64,000 nt of DNA from assembly GCF_023721835.1 (NCBI RefSeq), contig NZ_JAMKFE010000002.1, forward strand, positions 62,001 through 126,000. The letters run 5' to 3'. The notes beneath the pieces were generated by a model. The model did not search any database and was not told the DNA's origin. It saw only the letters and a program-made list of their open reading frames with translations. The first letter of the stretch is position 1. Every line of letters starts with the position of its first letter. The stretch is from Caldimonas mangrovi (lineage in GTDB: Bacteria; Pseudomonadota; Gammaproteobacteria; Burkholderiales; Burkholderiaceae_C). The position numbers were made by a program, and so were the translations under genes. Shown here in pieces: positions 17,666 to 26,875 of the stretch.

Positions 17666-18553
17666 ATGACCTTCACCCAACTGGAAGTCATCGTGACCCT
17701 CGCGCAGGCGCGCAGCTTCTCGCGTGCGGCGGCGCTGCTCGGCATCACCCAATCGGCGGTCAGCCATGCGCTGCGCTCGCTGGAAAAAGAGCTGGGCGTG
17801 ACGCTGTTCCTGCGCGAACGCGCCGAGCCGGAGCTGACCCCGGCCGGCGCGCGGCTGCTGGCGCGTGCACACGAGATCCGCGCTCTGCACGAAGCGCTGA
17901 TCCAGGACGCGAAGGACGCACAAGGCCTGCGCGAAGGCGTGCTGCGTGTCGGCTCGTTCGGCTTCACGTCCAGCCTGCGCATCCTGCCGGAGCTGCTGCT
18001 GCGGTTCAGGGAGCAGCATCCCGGCATCGAGGTCTACGTCGACGAGGACGGCGACGACACCGTCGTGCAGTGGCTGACCGAGCGGCGCGTCGAGATCGGC
18101 TTTGTCGTGCTGCCCGACGAACGCTTCGAGACGGTGCCGCTGGTCGAGGACGAGTTCGTGGTGTTGCTGCCCCAGGGGCATGCGTTGGCGCGCAAGGCCG
18201 CTGTCGCCGTACCGGATCTGACCGACCTGCCTTTCGTGCTGACCGAGGCCGGCTGCGGCGAACTGATCCGCAGCCTGCTGGAATCGGGCGGGGCGCGGCC
18301 GCGCATCCTGTATCGCTTTCCGCAGCTGCTGTCGATCCTGGGCTTCGTCGAGCGCGGGCTGGCGGTATCGGTGGCGGCGCGGCTGGCGCTGCCCGACCAC
18401 CACCCCGGCGTGGTGTACCGCCCGCTCGCGCCACGGGCCCCACGCCGGGTGGGACTGGCCGTGCGCGACATGGCCAAGCTGTCGCCGGCGGCGCAGGCCT
18501 TCGTGAAAGTGGCGCGGGAGATGTATGGCGGGCGCAGGCTGCGGGCGGCCTGA
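17666..18553 (+). CDS. LysR-family transcriptional regulator
   Basis: A 295-residue regulator with an N-terminal winged helix-turn-helix (MTFTQLEVIVTLAQARSFSR, AAALLGITQSAVSHALRSLE) and a C-terminal co-inducer domain (LRVGSFGFTSSLRILPELLL onward). It is divergent from the EamA transporter and likely binds the shared 112-base intergenic region, which contains AT-rich stretches such as GTTTATGCTTTTG near 17610. The ligand cannot be predicted. Confidence 0.9.
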   Translation: MTFTQLEVIVTLAQARSFSRAAALLGITQSAVSHALRSLEKELGVTLFLRERAEPELTPAGARLLARAHEIRALHEALIQDAKDAQGLREGVLRVGSFGFTSSLRILPELLLRFREQHPGIEVYVDEDGDDTVVQWLTERRVEIGFVVLPDERFETVPLVEDEFVVLLPQGHALARKAAVAVPDLTDLPFVLTEAGCGELIRSLLESGGARPRILYRFPQLLSILGFVERGLAVSVAARLALPDHHPGVVYRPLAPRAPRRVGLAVRDMAKLSPAAQAFVKVAREMYGGRRLRAA

Positions 18554-18588
18554 GGGGCCGGCCCTCGGGGTTGCCCGTGCGCCCGCGT

Positions 18589-19644
18589 TCAGGCCGGCAC
18601 GAAGCGGTGCACGCCGTCGTCTGCGGTCGTGCGCTTCAGCTGGCCGCCGTGCCACAGCGCATGCAGGTGTGCGATCGCCTCGCCCATCGCGAAGGTGGTC
18701 TGGTGCAGGTCGAGCTTGCGCTTGAACAGCACCGGCAGGATGTCCGCGGCGCTGCACGGGGATGCTGCGCAGGCGGCACGCACTTCGGCAAAGCGTTCCG
18801 CATGGTGGTCCTGCAACTGCTGCACGCGCTCGTGCAGTCCGCGGAACGGGCGCCCGTGTGCCGGCAGCACCAGCGTGTCCTGCGGCAGCACGCGCAACCG
18901 CTCGATGGAGTCGAGGTACAGCGGCAGCGGATTGCCCTCGGGCTCGGCGTCGAACACGCTGACGTTGGTGGAAATGCGGGGCAGCAGCATGTCACCGGAG
19001 ACGAGGACCTGCAGCGCATCGCAATACAGCGACATGTGCTCCGGCGCATGCCCGTAGCCGACTTTGCAGCGCCAGTTGCGCCCGCCGATCTCGACGTCCT
19101 GCCCGTCGAGCAGGCGGCGGAACTGCGGCGGCACCTGCGGCACCATCGACGCGTAGTAGTTCGAGCGCGCGCGCACCTTCGCGACCGCTTCCGCGTCGGT
19201 CAGGCCGTTGCTCGCAAAGAAGTTCGCGGCGGCCTCGCCGCCGTAGCCGGTGGTGCTCTGGCTCGCGATGCGGGCGGCGTTGTAGTCGGTCGCGCTGATC
19301 CACAGTCTGCATTGCCAGCGCTCCGTCAGCCAGTGCGCCAGGCCGATGTGGTCAGGGTGCATGTGGGTCACGATCACGCGCAGCACCGGCAGGCCGTCGA
19401 GTTCATGCTCGAAGACGCTGTCCCAGGCGCTGCGGGTGTCGTCGTCGGTGATGCCGCAGTCGACGATGGTCCAGCCGCTGCGGCCATCGATCTCATCGCG
19501 CAGCAGCCACAGGTTGATGTGGTCGAGCGCGAAGGGCAGACCCATGCGGACCCAGCGCACACCGGGCGCCACTTCCAGCGTGCGGCCGGGCGGGGGAAGC
19601 TGCTCGCCCAGCGGGTACTGCAGGCGTTGTTCGAGTGCGTTCAT
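18589..19644 (-). CDS. Metallo-beta-lactamase-fold hydrolase
   Basis: A 351-residue cytoplasmic MBL-fold protein. The metal-binding signature is VIVTHMHPDHIGLAHWL, with later ligands in GYGHAPEHMSLY (His) and a C-terminal VLPAHGRPFRGLHER. A C-terminal winged-helix-like tail (about 270-345) ends in KLDLHQTTFAMGEAIAHLHA, as in LACTB2-like proteins. It starts 41 bases from liuR in the opposite direction, and the gap is filled by a LiuR-type operator, so it is probably in the LiuR regulon. A thioesterase-like role in acyl-CoA metabolism is a guess. Confidence 0.85.
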   Translation of the reverse strand: MNALEQRLQYPLGEQLPPPGRTLEVAPGVRWVRMGLPFALDHINLWLLRDEIDGRSGWTIVDCGITDDDTRSAWDSVFEHELDGLPVLRVIVTHMHPDHIGLAHWLTERWQCRLWISATDYNAARIASQSTTGYGGEAAANFFASNGLTDAEAVAKVRARSNYYASMVPQVPPQFRRLLDGQDVEIGGRNWRCKVGYGHAPEHMSLYCDALQVLVSGDMLLPRISTNVSVFDAEPEGNPLPLYLDSIERLRVLPQDTLVLPAHGRPFRGLHERVQQLQDHHAERFAEVRAACAASPCSAADILPVLFKRKLDLHQTTFAMGEAIAHLHALWHGGQLKRTTADDGVHRFVPA

Positions 19645-19653
19645 TGGCTACAC

Positions 19654-19669
19654 TTTACGTAAACGTCAA
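19654..19669. promoter_or_regulatory. LiuR operator between the MBL-fold gene and liuR
   Basis: TTTACGTAAACGTCAA is a near-perfect palindrome of the ACGT-rich type bound by LiuR. Its reverse complement, TTGACGTTTACGTAAA, nearly equals the site in front of the PaaI/liuA operon (TTGACGTTTACGTCAA). It lies in the 41-base gap between two divergent starts, so it can control both genes and provide autoregulation. Confidence 0.75.
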
Positions 19670-19685
19670 TCCAGTATAGGGAACC

Positions 19686-20120
19686 ATGGCTGCTTCTGCT
19701 GTCTCCTTGGCGTCGCTCGCCACGCCCACTTACACCATCAGCGCCCTGGCGAAGGAGTTCGACCTGACGACGCGGGCGATCCGCTTCTACGAGGACTGCG
19801 GCCTGCTGAGCCCGGAGCGCAGCGGCCCGAGCGGGCGCAACCGCATCTACACCTCGCGTGACCGCACCCGGCTCAAGCTCACGCTGCGCGGCAAGCGCCT
19901 CGGCCTGAGTCTGGCCGAGATCAAGGAGCTGGTCGACATGTACGAGTCGCCCCGCGACACGGTGCCGCAGTTGAAGAAGTTCCTCGTCGTGCTGGCGGCC
20001 CACCGCGAGCAACTCGAGCAGCAACTGGCCGACCTGCAGATCACGCTGGAGGAAGTGCGCACTCATGAACGCGAGGCGCGCCGGCTGCTCGGGGAAAGCG
20101 AGAAGAAGAAAAAGGCCTGA
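19686..20120 (+). CDS. liuR: MerR-family regulator LiuR of leucine/isovalerate degradation
   Basis: A 144-residue regulator with a MerR-type winged helix (YTISALAKEFDLTTRAIRFY, EDCGLLSPERSGPSGRNRIY), a dimerisation coiled coil (about 80-130) and a Lys-rich end. It lacks the metal-binding cysteines of heavy-metal MerR proteins, which fits the LiuR group. Two matching palindromes flank it, at 19654-19669 and 20141-20166. The second precedes the PaaI and liuA genes. LiuR is known to control branched-chain amino acid catabolism in Proteobacteria, so the symbol is given on combined sequence and context. Confidence 0.88.
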   Translation: MAASAVSLASLATPTYTISALAKEFDLTTRAIRFYEDCGLLSPERSGPSGRNRIYTSRDRTRLKLTLRGKRLGLSLAEIKELVDMYESPRDTVPQLKKFLVVLAAHREQLEQQLADLQITLEEVRTHEREARRLLGESEKKKKA

Positions 20121-20140
20121 GCCGGGCAGCCTCCGTCTAG

Positions 20141-20166
20141 AATTGACGTTTACGTCAACGTCAATT
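20141..20166. promoter_or_regulatory. Double LiuR operator upstream of the PaaI-liuA operon
   Basis: The perfect palindrome TTGACGTTTACGTCAA (20143-20158) overlaps a second half-site set, so that AATTGACGT (20141-20149) and ACGTCAATT (20158-20166) form an outer inverted repeat. Two overlapping sites in 26 bases suggest cooperative or phased binding. It sits 25 bases before the preferred thioesterase start. Confidence 0.78.
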
Positions 20167-20191
20167 GCGCCTGCTTGCGGCGCCGACCACC

Positions 20192-20659
20192 GTGGACACA
20201 CCAGGCACCGACTTCACTTGCGCCGACCCGGGCTACGTCGAACGGGTGCGCGGCTCCTTCGAGCGGCAGACCGTGATGGGCACGTTCGGCATTGCCTTGG
20301 TCGACGTCGCTCCCGGCCGCGTGGTGCTGGAAATGCCGCACCGCGCGGACCTGACGCAGCAGCATGGCTTCCTGCATGCCGGCGTGGTCTCCACCGCATT
20401 GGACTCCGCCTGCGGCTACGCTGCCTTCTCGCTGATGCCGGCCGATGCGGCCGTGCTGACGATCGAGTTCAAGGTCAACCTCGTTGCACCAGCCAGGGGC
20501 CCGGTTTTTCGTTTCGAGGGCACGGTCATCAAGCCGGGCCGCACGATCACCGTGGTCGAAGGGCGCGCGATCGAGCGCGGCGACAAGGGCGAGCGCCTGG
20601 TGGCGACCATGACGGCGACCGTCATGACCGTGCTCGGCCGCGTAGGCATCCATCATTGA
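20192..20659 (+). CDS. PaaI-type hotdog thioesterase
   Basis: A 155-residue hotdog-fold acyl-CoA thioesterase. The core segment LTQQHGFLHAGVVSTALDSA contains the conserved HG...HxG and the catalytic acidic region; LTIEFKVNLVAPARG and MTATVMTVLGR follow. The GTG at 20192 is preferred because the TTG at 20165 lies inside the operator, but the ribosome-binding site is weak either way. It starts the operon with liuA 12 bases downstream. It may release CoA from branched-chain intermediates when the pathway backs up (inference). Confidence 0.82.
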   Translation: MDTPGTDFTCADPGYVERVRGSFERQTVMGTFGIALVDVAPGRVVLEMPHRADLTQQHGFLHAGVVSTALDSACGYAAFSLMPADAAVLTIEFKVNLVAPARGPVFRFEGTVIKPGRTITVVEGRAIERGDKGERLVATMTATVMTVLGRVGIHH

Positions 20660-20671
20660 AAGGTCTTTTCC

Positions 20672-21850
20672 ATGCAACTGCCCGGACTCAACTTCCAGCT
20701 CGGCGAGGACATCGACGCCCTGCGTGACGCGGTGCGCGCGTTCGCCGAAGCCGAAATCGCACCCCGTGCGGCCGAGATCGATCGCAGCGACCAGTTCCCG
20801 ATGGACCTGTGGCGCAAGATGGGCGAGGTCGGCGTGCTCGGCATCACGGTGGACGAGGAGTACGGCGGCGCCGCAATGGGCTACCTCGCGCACATGATCG
20901 CGATGGAGGAGATCAGCCGCGCGTCCGCTTCGGTGGGGCTGTCGTATGGCGCGCACTCCAACCTGTGCGTCAACCAGATTCGCCGCAACGGCACCGAGGC
21001 GCAGAAGAAGAAATACCTGCCCAGGCTGATTTCCGGTGAGCACGTCGGCGCGCTGGCGATGAGCGAGCCGGGCGCTGGCTCCGACGTCGTCAGCATGAAG
21101 CTGCGCGCCGAGGACAAGGGCGGCCACTACCTGCTCAACGGCAGCAAGATGTGGATCACCAACGGCCCGGACGCCGACACGCTGGTGGTCTACGCCAAGA
21201 CCGAGCCCGAGTTGAACGCCCAGGGCATCACCGCCTTCCTGATCGAGAAAGGCATGAAGGGCTTTTCGATCGCGCAGAAACTGGACAAGCTGGGCATGCG
21301 CGGCAGCCACACCGGCGAGCTGGTGTTCCAGAACGTCGAGGTGCCGGCCGAGAACGTGCTCGGCAAGCTCAACGGCGGCGTCAAGGTGCTGATGAGCGGG
21401 CTGGACTACGAGCGGGCTGTGCTGGCGGCGGGCCCGATCGGCATCATGCAGGCGGTGATGGACAACGTGGTGCCCTACGTGCACGATCGCAAGCAGTTCG
21501 GCCGCAGTATCGGCGAGTTCCAGCTGATCCAGGGCAAGGTGGCCGACATGTACACGGTGCTGCAGGCCGCGCGCGCGTTCTGCTACACGGTCGGCAAGAA
21601 CCTCGACCACCTGGGCACGGACCATGTGCGCCAGGTGCGCAAGGATTGCGCCGCCGTCATCCTGTGGTGCGCCGAGAAGGCCACCTGGATGGCCGGCGAG
21701 GGCATCCAGATCTTCGGCGGCAACGGCTACATCAACGAGTATCCGCTGGGCCGCCTGTGGCGCGATGCCAAGCTGTACGAGATCGGCGCAGGCACCAGCG
21801 AGATCCGGCGCATGCTGATCGGGCGGGAGCTGTTCACCGAAACGATGTGA
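20672..21850 (+). CDS. liuA: Isovaleryl-CoA dehydrogenase LiuA
   Basis: FAD enzyme converting isovaleryl-CoA to 3-methylcrotonyl-CoA. The 392 residues show the acyl-CoA dehydrogenase signatures [15 protein letters not shown] and [20 protein letters not shown], the dimer/FAD segment [20 protein letters not shown] and [20 protein letters not shown]. The catalytic base lies in [13 protein letters not shown], the position used by isovaleryl-CoA dehydrogenases, whereas the usual C-terminal Glu is Gly (YEIGAG), which supports the subfamily call. LiuR controls it through the site at 20141. The remaining liu genes lie 21 kb downstream. Confidence 0.94.
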   Translation: MQLPGLNFQLGEDIDALRDAVRAFAEAEIAPRAAEIDRSDQFPMDLWRKMGEVGVLGITVDEEYGGAAMGYLAHMIAMEEISRASASVGLSYGAHSNLCVNQIRRNGTEAQKKKYLPRLISGEHVGALAMSEPGAGSDVVSMKLRAEDKGGHYLLNGSKMWITNGPDADTLVVYAKTEPELNAQGITAFLIEKGMKGFSIAQKLDKLGMRGSHTGELVFQNVEVPAENVLGKLNGGVKVLMSGLDYERAVLAAGPIGIMQAVMDNVVPYVHDRKQFGRSIGEFQLIQGKVADMYTVLQAARAFCYTVGKNLDHLGTDHVRQVRKDCAAVILWCAEKATWMAGEGIQIFGGNGYINEYPLGRLWRDAKLYEIGAGTSEIRRMLIGRELFTETM

Positions 21851-21943
21851 CACACGCAAGCTGAAACCGGTTGTTGCGGCGCGCTGCGTACACTGTGCAC
21901 TGCAACACGGCGCCCGGTGGCGGGCGCATTCTGAGCACCGCGT

Positions 21944-22642
21944 ATGAGCACACAACTGCAGGAACTTTTCGACAGCAACCGGGCCTGGGCACAGAGCCTG
22001 GAACAGCGCACGCCCGGGTTTTTCTCGCGCCTGCTCAAGCAGCAGGAGCCGCAATACCTGTGGATCGGCTGCGCCGACAGCCGCGTGCCGGCCAACGAAA
22101 TCGTCGGGCTGCTGCCAGGTGAACTTTTCGTTCATCGAAATGTCGCGAACGTCGTGGTGCACTCCGACCTGAACTGCCTGTCGGTGATGCAGTTCGCGGT
22201 GGACCTGCTGAAGGTCAAGCACATCATGGTGGTGGGCCACTACGGCTGCAGCGGCGTGAAGGCCGCCATGAACGACGTGCGCGTCGGCATCGCGGACAAC
22301 TGGCTGCGCCATGTGCAGGACGCGCGCAACAAGCACCAGCCCTGGCTCGACACCCTGACCGACGAGACCCAAAGACACAATGCGCTGTGCGAGCTGAACG
22401 TGCTGGAACAGGTGCTCAACGTCTGCCAGACCACGGTGGTGCGCGATGCCTGGCAGCGCGGCCAGGACGTGGTGGTGCATGGCTGGGTCTACGGCCTGCA
22501 CAACGGGCTGCTGCAGGATCTGCGCATGACGGTCGGCAGCGCCGAGTCGGTGCAGGAGCAATACGTGGAGGCGCTGGCGCAGCTGCAGGGCCGGCACGAC
22601 CGGCAGCGCGAGCTGGGGCTTGCGCCCGCTGCGGAGGGCTGA
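21944..22642 (+). CDS. can: Beta-class carbonic anhydrase
   Basis: Zinc enzyme interconverting CO2 and bicarbonate; 232 residues. The signatures [20 protein letters not shown] (zinc Cys, Asp-Arg dyad) and [14 protein letters not shown] (zinc His and Cys) are intact. The stop overlaps the aceK start (TGATG). It follows liuA; the biotin-dependent methylcrotonyl-CoA carboxylase of the same pathway consumes bicarbonate, which gives a functional reason for the neighbourhood (inference). Confidence 0.94.
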   Translation: MSTQLQELFDSNRAWAQSLEQRTPGFFSRLLKQQEPQYLWIGCADSRVPANEIVGLLPGELFVHRNVANVVVHSDLNCLSVMQFAVDLLKVKHIMVVGHYGCSGVKAAMNDVRVGIADNWLRHVQDARNKHQPWLDTLTDETQRHNALCELNVLEQVLNVCQTTVVRDAWQRGQDVVVHGWVYGLHNGLLQDLRMTVGSAESVQEQYVEALAQLQGRHDRQRELGLAPAAEG

Positions 22643-24462
22643 TGTTTCCGCAGCAGCTGACCGACTCGAGAGCGTTCCGGATCGCGCAGACGCTGCTGGA
22701 CGGCTTCAACCGCCACTACCGGCTGTTCCGCGAAGCGAGCGCGGCGGCCAAGCAGCGCTTCGAGGCGGCCGACTGGCAGGGCCAGCAGCGCGCCCAGCGC
22801 GAGCGCATCGTCTACTACGACCAGCGTGTCGACGAGGCGGTCGAGCGGCTGCAGACCGAACTCAAGGCGCACGAACTGCCGATGGACGTGTGGCAGCAGA
22901 TCAAACTGCACTACATCGGTCTGCTGACCAACCATCTGCAGCCGGAACTGGCCGAGACCTTCTTCAACTCGGTGACGACGAAGATCCTGCACCGCAGCTA
23001 TTTCCACAACGACTTCATCTTCGTGCGCCCGGCGATCTCGACCGAATACATCGAGACCGACGAACCCGGTTCGCTGCCGACCTTTCGCGCGTACTACCCG
23101 ACGCGCGAGACGCTGCGTGAAACGCTGCATCGCATCGTCACCAACTTCCAGCTGCAGCGCGAGTTCGAAGACCTCGACCGCGACGTCGACCATGTGCTGC
23201 GCGCGGTATACCAGCAGTTCGGTGAGGTGCGCTTTCGCACCAATTTCCAGATCCAGGTGCTGTCGTCGCTGTTCTTCCGCAACAAGGGTGCTTACGTTGT
23301 CGGCAAGATCATCAACGGCTACCGCGAGACGGCCCTGGCCATTCCCATCCTGCACAACAGCAAGGGCCGGCTCTACATCGACGCGGCGCTGTTCGGCGAG
23401 GACGAGCTGCAGATGCTGTTCAGCTTCGCCCGGGCCTACTTCATGGTCGAGATGGAGATCCCGGCGGCGTATGTGCACTTCCTGCGCTCGCTGATGCCGC
23501 GCAAGCCGCGCTCGGAGATCTACAACGCGCTGGGACTGCACAAGCAGGGCAAGAACCTCTTCTACCGCGACTTCCTGTTCCACCTGCGCCATTCGAGCGA
23601 CAGGTTCCGCATCGCGCCCGGCATCAAGGGCATGGTGATGCTGGTGTTCGACCTGCCGTCCTTCCCCTATGTGTTCAAGGTCATCAAGGATTTCTTCCCG
23701 CCGCAGAAGGACACGACGCGGGAACAGATCCAGGGCAAGTACCTGCTGGTGAAGCAGCACGACCGGGTCGGACGCATGGCCGACACGCTCGAATATTCCA
23801 ACGTGGCCTTCCCGTACGAGCGCTTCGAGGAAGAGCTGGTGCAGGAGCTGCAGCACTACTGCCCCAGCCTGCTGGAGATCTCCGACCGCGACGGCGATGG
23901 CAAGACCGAGCTGATCCTCAAGCACGTCTACATCGAGCGGCGCATGATCCCGCTGAACATCTATCTGCAGGAAGGCACGCCCGAGCAGATCGAACATGCG
24001 GTGGTCGAGTACGGCAATGCGATCAAGGACCTGGTGGCCGCCAACATCTTCCCCGGCGACATGCTGTGGAAGAACTTCGGCGTCACGCGCAACGGCAAGG
24101 TGGTGTTCTACGATTACGACGAGATCGAGTACTTGACCGACTGCAACTTCCGCCGCGTGCCGCCGGCGCCCAACGAAGAGGCCGAGCTGTCCGGCGAGGT
24201 GTGGTACCCGGTGGGCCCGAAGGACATCTTCCCCGAGACCTTCGAGCCCTTCCTGCTCGGCAACGACCGCGTGCGCGAGGTTTTCATGCGCCACCATGCC
24301 GATCTGCTCGACCCGGGCTTCTGGCAGGGTCACAAGGAACGCATCCTGGCAGGGCATGTGCACGACGTGTTCCCGTACGACGCCGGCAAGCGGTTCGGTC
24401 CGCCTCACTCGCACCGGAAGGCGAAGACCGAAAGGCCTGCCGGCGAGCCGGTCGCGACCTGA
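22642..24462 (+). CDS. aceK: Isocitrate dehydrogenase kinase/phosphatase AceK
   Basis: Bifunctional regulator that inactivates or reactivates isocitrate dehydrogenase and so switches carbon between the TCA cycle and the glyoxylate shunt. The 606 residues fit the family. Visible are the N-terminal regulatory domain, the kinase ATP loop region around [40 protein letters not shown], the [14 protein letters not shown] hinge and the catalytic loop [12 protein letters not shown] with [12 protein letters not shown]. The start is at the overlap with the carbonic anhydrase stop. Placement beside acetyl-CoA-yielding catabolic genes is sensible. Confidence 0.96.
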   Translation: MFPQQLTDSRAFRIAQTLLDGFNRHYRLFREASAAAKQRFEAADWQGQQRAQRERIVYYDQRVDEAVERLQTELKAHELPMDVWQQIKLHYIGLLTNHLQPELAETFFNSVTTKILHRSYFHNDFIFVRPAISTEYIETDEPGSLPTFRAYYPTRETLRETLHRIVTNFQLQREFEDLDRDVDHVLRAVYQQFGEVRFRTNFQIQVLSSLFFRNKGAYVVGKIINGYRETALAIPILHNSKGRLYIDAALFGEDELQMLFSFARAYFMVEMEIPAAYVHFLRSLMPRKPRSEIYNALGLHKQGKNLFYRDFLFHLRHSSDRFRIAPGIKGMVMLVFDLPSFPYVFKVIKDFFPPQKDTTREQIQGKYLLVKQHDRVGRMADTLEYSNVAFPYERFEEELVQELQHYCPSLLEISDRDGDGKTELILKHVYIERRMIPLNIYLQEGTPEQIEHAVVEYGNAIKDLVAANIFPGDMLWKNFGVTRNGKVVFYDYDEIEYLTDCNFRRVPPAPNEEAELSGEVWYPVGPKDIFPETFEPFLLGNDRVREVFMRHHADLLDPGFWQGHKERILAGHVHDVFPYDAGKRFGPPHSHRKAKTERPAGEPVAT

Positions 24463-24509
24463 GGCGTTGCCTGCGCCTGCATACATTCTTGACGTGAAAG
24501 GAGCTTTCC

Positions 24510-25688
24510 ATGTCTGATCCCATTGTCATCGCTTCCGCTGCCCGTACGCCGATCGGCGGCCTGCTCGGTGATTTCTCCGCACTCGCCGCCTGGGAGCTGG
24601 GCGCCGTCGCCATCCGCGCGGCCGTCGAGCGCGCCGGCGTGCCGGGCGACGCCGTCAACGAAGTGCTGATGGGCAACTGCCTGATGGCCGGCCAAGGCCA
24701 GGCGCCGGCGCGCCAGGCCGCGTTGAAGGCCGGCCTGCCGCAGTCGACAGGTGCCGTCACCTTGTCGAAGATGTGCGGCTCCGGCATGCGCGCGATGATG
24801 TTCGCGCACGACATGCTGACGGCCGGCTCGGCCGACGTGATGGTGGCCGGCGGCATGGAAAGCATGACCAACGCGCCGCACCTGGCCTTCATGCGCAAGG
24901 GCGTCAAGTACGGCGCCGCCCCGTTCTACGACCACATGGCGCTCGACGGCCTGGAAGACGCCTACGAGCGCGGCAAGGCCATGGGCGTGTTCGCCGAAAA
25001 CTGCGTCGCCAAGTACAGCTTCAGCCGCGAGGCGCAGGACCAGTTCGCGATCGCCTCCACCGAGCGTTCGATCGCCGCCAACACCGACGGCAGCTTCGAC
25101 TGGGAAATGGCCCCGGTGGCGGTGGCCGCCAAAGGCGGCGAGACGCAGTTCACCAAGGACGAGCAGCCGTTCAAGGCCCGGCTCGACAAGATCCCCGGCC
25201 TGAAGCCGGCGTTCAAGAAGGACGGCAGCATCACCGCCGCGACGTCGTCGAGCATTTCCGACGGCGCCGCGGCGCTGGTGCTGATGCGGGAGTCGACCGC
25301 CCGCCGGATGGGCGTGGCGCCGATCGCGCGCATCCTGGCCCACAGTGTGCATGCACAGGCGCCCGAGTGGTTCACCACGGCGCCGGTGGGTGCGATCGAC
25401 AAGGTGCTGAAGAAGACCGGCTGGGCCGCGAAGGACGTTGACCTCTGGGAGATCAACGAAGCCTTCGCCGCCGTGACGATGGCGGCGATGGCCGAGCACA
25501 AGCTCGCGCACGAGCAGGTCAACATCCACGGCGGCGCGTGCGCACTGGGGCACCCGATCGGTGCGAGCGGCGCACGCATCGTGGTCACGCTGCTCGGCGC
25601 CTTGCGCAAGCGAGGTGCGAAAAAAGGGGTGGCGGCGCTGTGCATCGGCGGCGGCGAGGCCACCGCGATGGCTGTCGAGCTTTATTGA
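24510..25688 (+). CDS. Acetyl-CoA C-acetyltransferase (thiolase)
   Basis: A 392-residue thiolase that condenses or cleaves (aceto)acyl-CoA. The acyl-binding Cys is in LSKMCGSGMRAMM, the catalytic His in NIHGGACALGHPIGASGARI and the second Cys in ALCIGGGEATAMA. The near-canonical length and the SDPIVIASAARTPIG opening point to the biosynthetic/AtoB type. AAAGGAG precedes the ATG at 24510. It can cleave the acetoacetyl-CoA derived from LiuE's acetoacetate after activation. It starts a run with MaoC, SDR and acyl-CoA dehydrogenase genes. Confidence 0.92.
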   Translation: MSDPIVIASAARTPIGGLLGDFSALAAWELGAVAIRAAVERAGVPGDAVNEVLMGNCLMAGQGQAPARQAALKAGLPQSTGAVTLSKMCGSGMRAMMFAHDMLTAGSADVMVAGGMESMTNAPHLAFMRKGVKYGAAPFYDHMALDGLEDAYERGKAMGVFAENCVAKYSFSREAQDQFAIASTERSIAANTDGSFDWEMAPVAVAAKGGETQFTKDEQPFKARLDKIPGLKPAFKKDGSITAATSSSISDGAAALVLMRESTARRMGVAPIARILAHSVHAQAPEWFTTAPVGAIDKVLKKTGWAAKDVDLWEINEAFAAVTMAAMAEHKLAHEQVNIHGGACALGHPIGASGARIVVTLLGALRKRGAKKGVAALCIGGGEATAMAVELY

Positions 25689-25721
25689 CCCCCGGGTTGC
25701 CGGGGCAGCAGGGAGAACAAC

Positions 25722-26177
25722 ATGAGTGCAGTGGCAGAAAACGAGATCGTCCGCCTGGGCGAGACCTTCGGCAAGACGGTGCGCTTCAGTGCGCAGGACA
25801 TTGCCGCCTTCGCGGCAGCGTGCCACGACAGCAACCCGTTGCACAGCGACGAATCCGAGGCGGGCCAGTCCCGTTTCGGAGAAGTCATTGCCAGCGGCCC
25901 GCACACGGCGTCGATGCTGATGGGCCTGGCCGCGAGCCATTTCTCGCGGCGCAGCGATGGCGTCAAGCGCCAGATGGTGTGCCTGAACTTCAACTTCGCC
26001 TACAAGGCGCCGGTATATGCCGATGAAGACATCACGCTGCACTGGGTGGTCTCGTCGGTCGAGTGGAACCGCAAGCTCGACGGCTACGTCGTGATGGTCG
26101 ATGGCGCCGCCAGCACGCAGCGCTCCGGCGTCGCCGTGATCAGTCGCGGCGCACTGCTGGTACGGGAGGTCGCATGA
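25722..26177 (+). CDS. MaoC-family (R)-specific hydratase-like protein
   Basis: A 151-residue hotdog-fold protein with the hydratase motif region FSAQDIAAFAAACHDSNPLH and FGEVIASGPHTASMLMGLAA, including the Asp and His expected of (R)-hydratases (Asp in HDSNPLH). GGGAGA precedes the start. Its stop overlaps the next start (ATGA). It could hydrate an enoyl-CoA in concert with the SDR that follows; the substrate is not readable. Confidence 0.85.
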   Translation: MSAVAENEIVRLGETFGKTVRFSAQDIAAFAAACHDSNPLHSDESEAGQSRFGEVIASGPHTASMLMGLAASHFSRRSDGVKRQMVCLNFNFAYKAPVYADEDITLHWVVSSVEWNRKLDGYVVMVDGAASTQRSGVAVISRGALLVREVA

Positions 26178-26842
26178 CGGTTTTGGTCGCCGGCGCGTCG
26201 CGCGGCATCGGTTTCGAGTTCGCGCGGCAGTACCGTGCCGACGGCCGGCGCGTGGTGGCCACCGCGCGGGACGAAGAGGGCCTGCGCAAATTGCAGGCGC
26301 TCGGCTGCGAAACGCTGCCCCTGGATGTCACCGACGCCGCCAGCGTGGCCGGCCTCGGCTGGCGCACCGACGGCGAGCAGTTCGAGGTGGCCATCGTCAA
26401 CGCCGGTGTGTACGGCCCGCGCACCGATGGTTTGCAACCACCGTCGCAGGATGATTTCGACCTGGTGATGCGCACCAACGTGCTGGGGCCGATGCGCGTG
26501 CTGGCGGCGCTGCAGGAATCGCTGCCTCGCGGCGCGCGGGTCATCGTGCTGTCGTCGGCGATGGGCTCGATCGGTCAGCGCGCCGGAGCATCCGGCTGGC
26601 TCTACCGGGCCTCGAAGGCGGCCGCGAACTCGGTGCTCAAGGACGCCTCGATGGTGCTCGGCTCGCGCGGCGTCTCCTGCATCGCCGTGCACCCCGGCTG
26701 GGTGCAGACCGACATGGGCGGCGCCGGCGCCACTTTGCCGCCCGAGCGCAGTGTGGCCGACCTGCGCCGGCTCATCGCCAACCTGACGCCCGAGGACAAC
26801 GGGCGCTTCTACAGTCATGACGGTTCGACCATCCCCTGGTGA
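26174..26842 (+). CDS. Short-chain dehydrogenase/reductase
   Basis: A 222-residue SDR with a Rossmann nucleotide site VLVAGASRGIGFEFARQY, the NAG motif (VNAGVYG), a catalytic Ser (IVLSSAMGS) and YxxxK (WLYRASKAAANSV). It overlaps the MaoC gene by four bases. The short C-terminus resembles the CsgA/sniffer-like SDR group. The substrate is unknown; a hydroxyacyl-CoA would fit its neighbours. Confidence 0.87.
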   Translation: MTVLVAGASRGIGFEFARQYRADGRRVVATARDEEGLRKLQALGCETLPLDVTDAASVAGLGWRTDGEQFEVAIVNAGVYGPRTDGLQPPSQDDFDLVMRTNVLGPMRVLAALQESLPRGARVIVLSSAMGSIGQRAGASGWLYRASKAAANSVLKDASMVLGSRGVSCIAVHPGWVQTDMGGAGATLPPERSVADLRRLIANLTPEDNGRFYSHDGSTIPW

Positions 26843-26875
26843 GCCGGCTTTCCTTTTTCCTCACCCGAGACTGCC

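Noticed and set aside
20150-22597. 815-codon minus-strand open frame opposite liuA and carbonic anhydrase
   Set aside because: Shadow of two recognised genes with biased composition and no motif.
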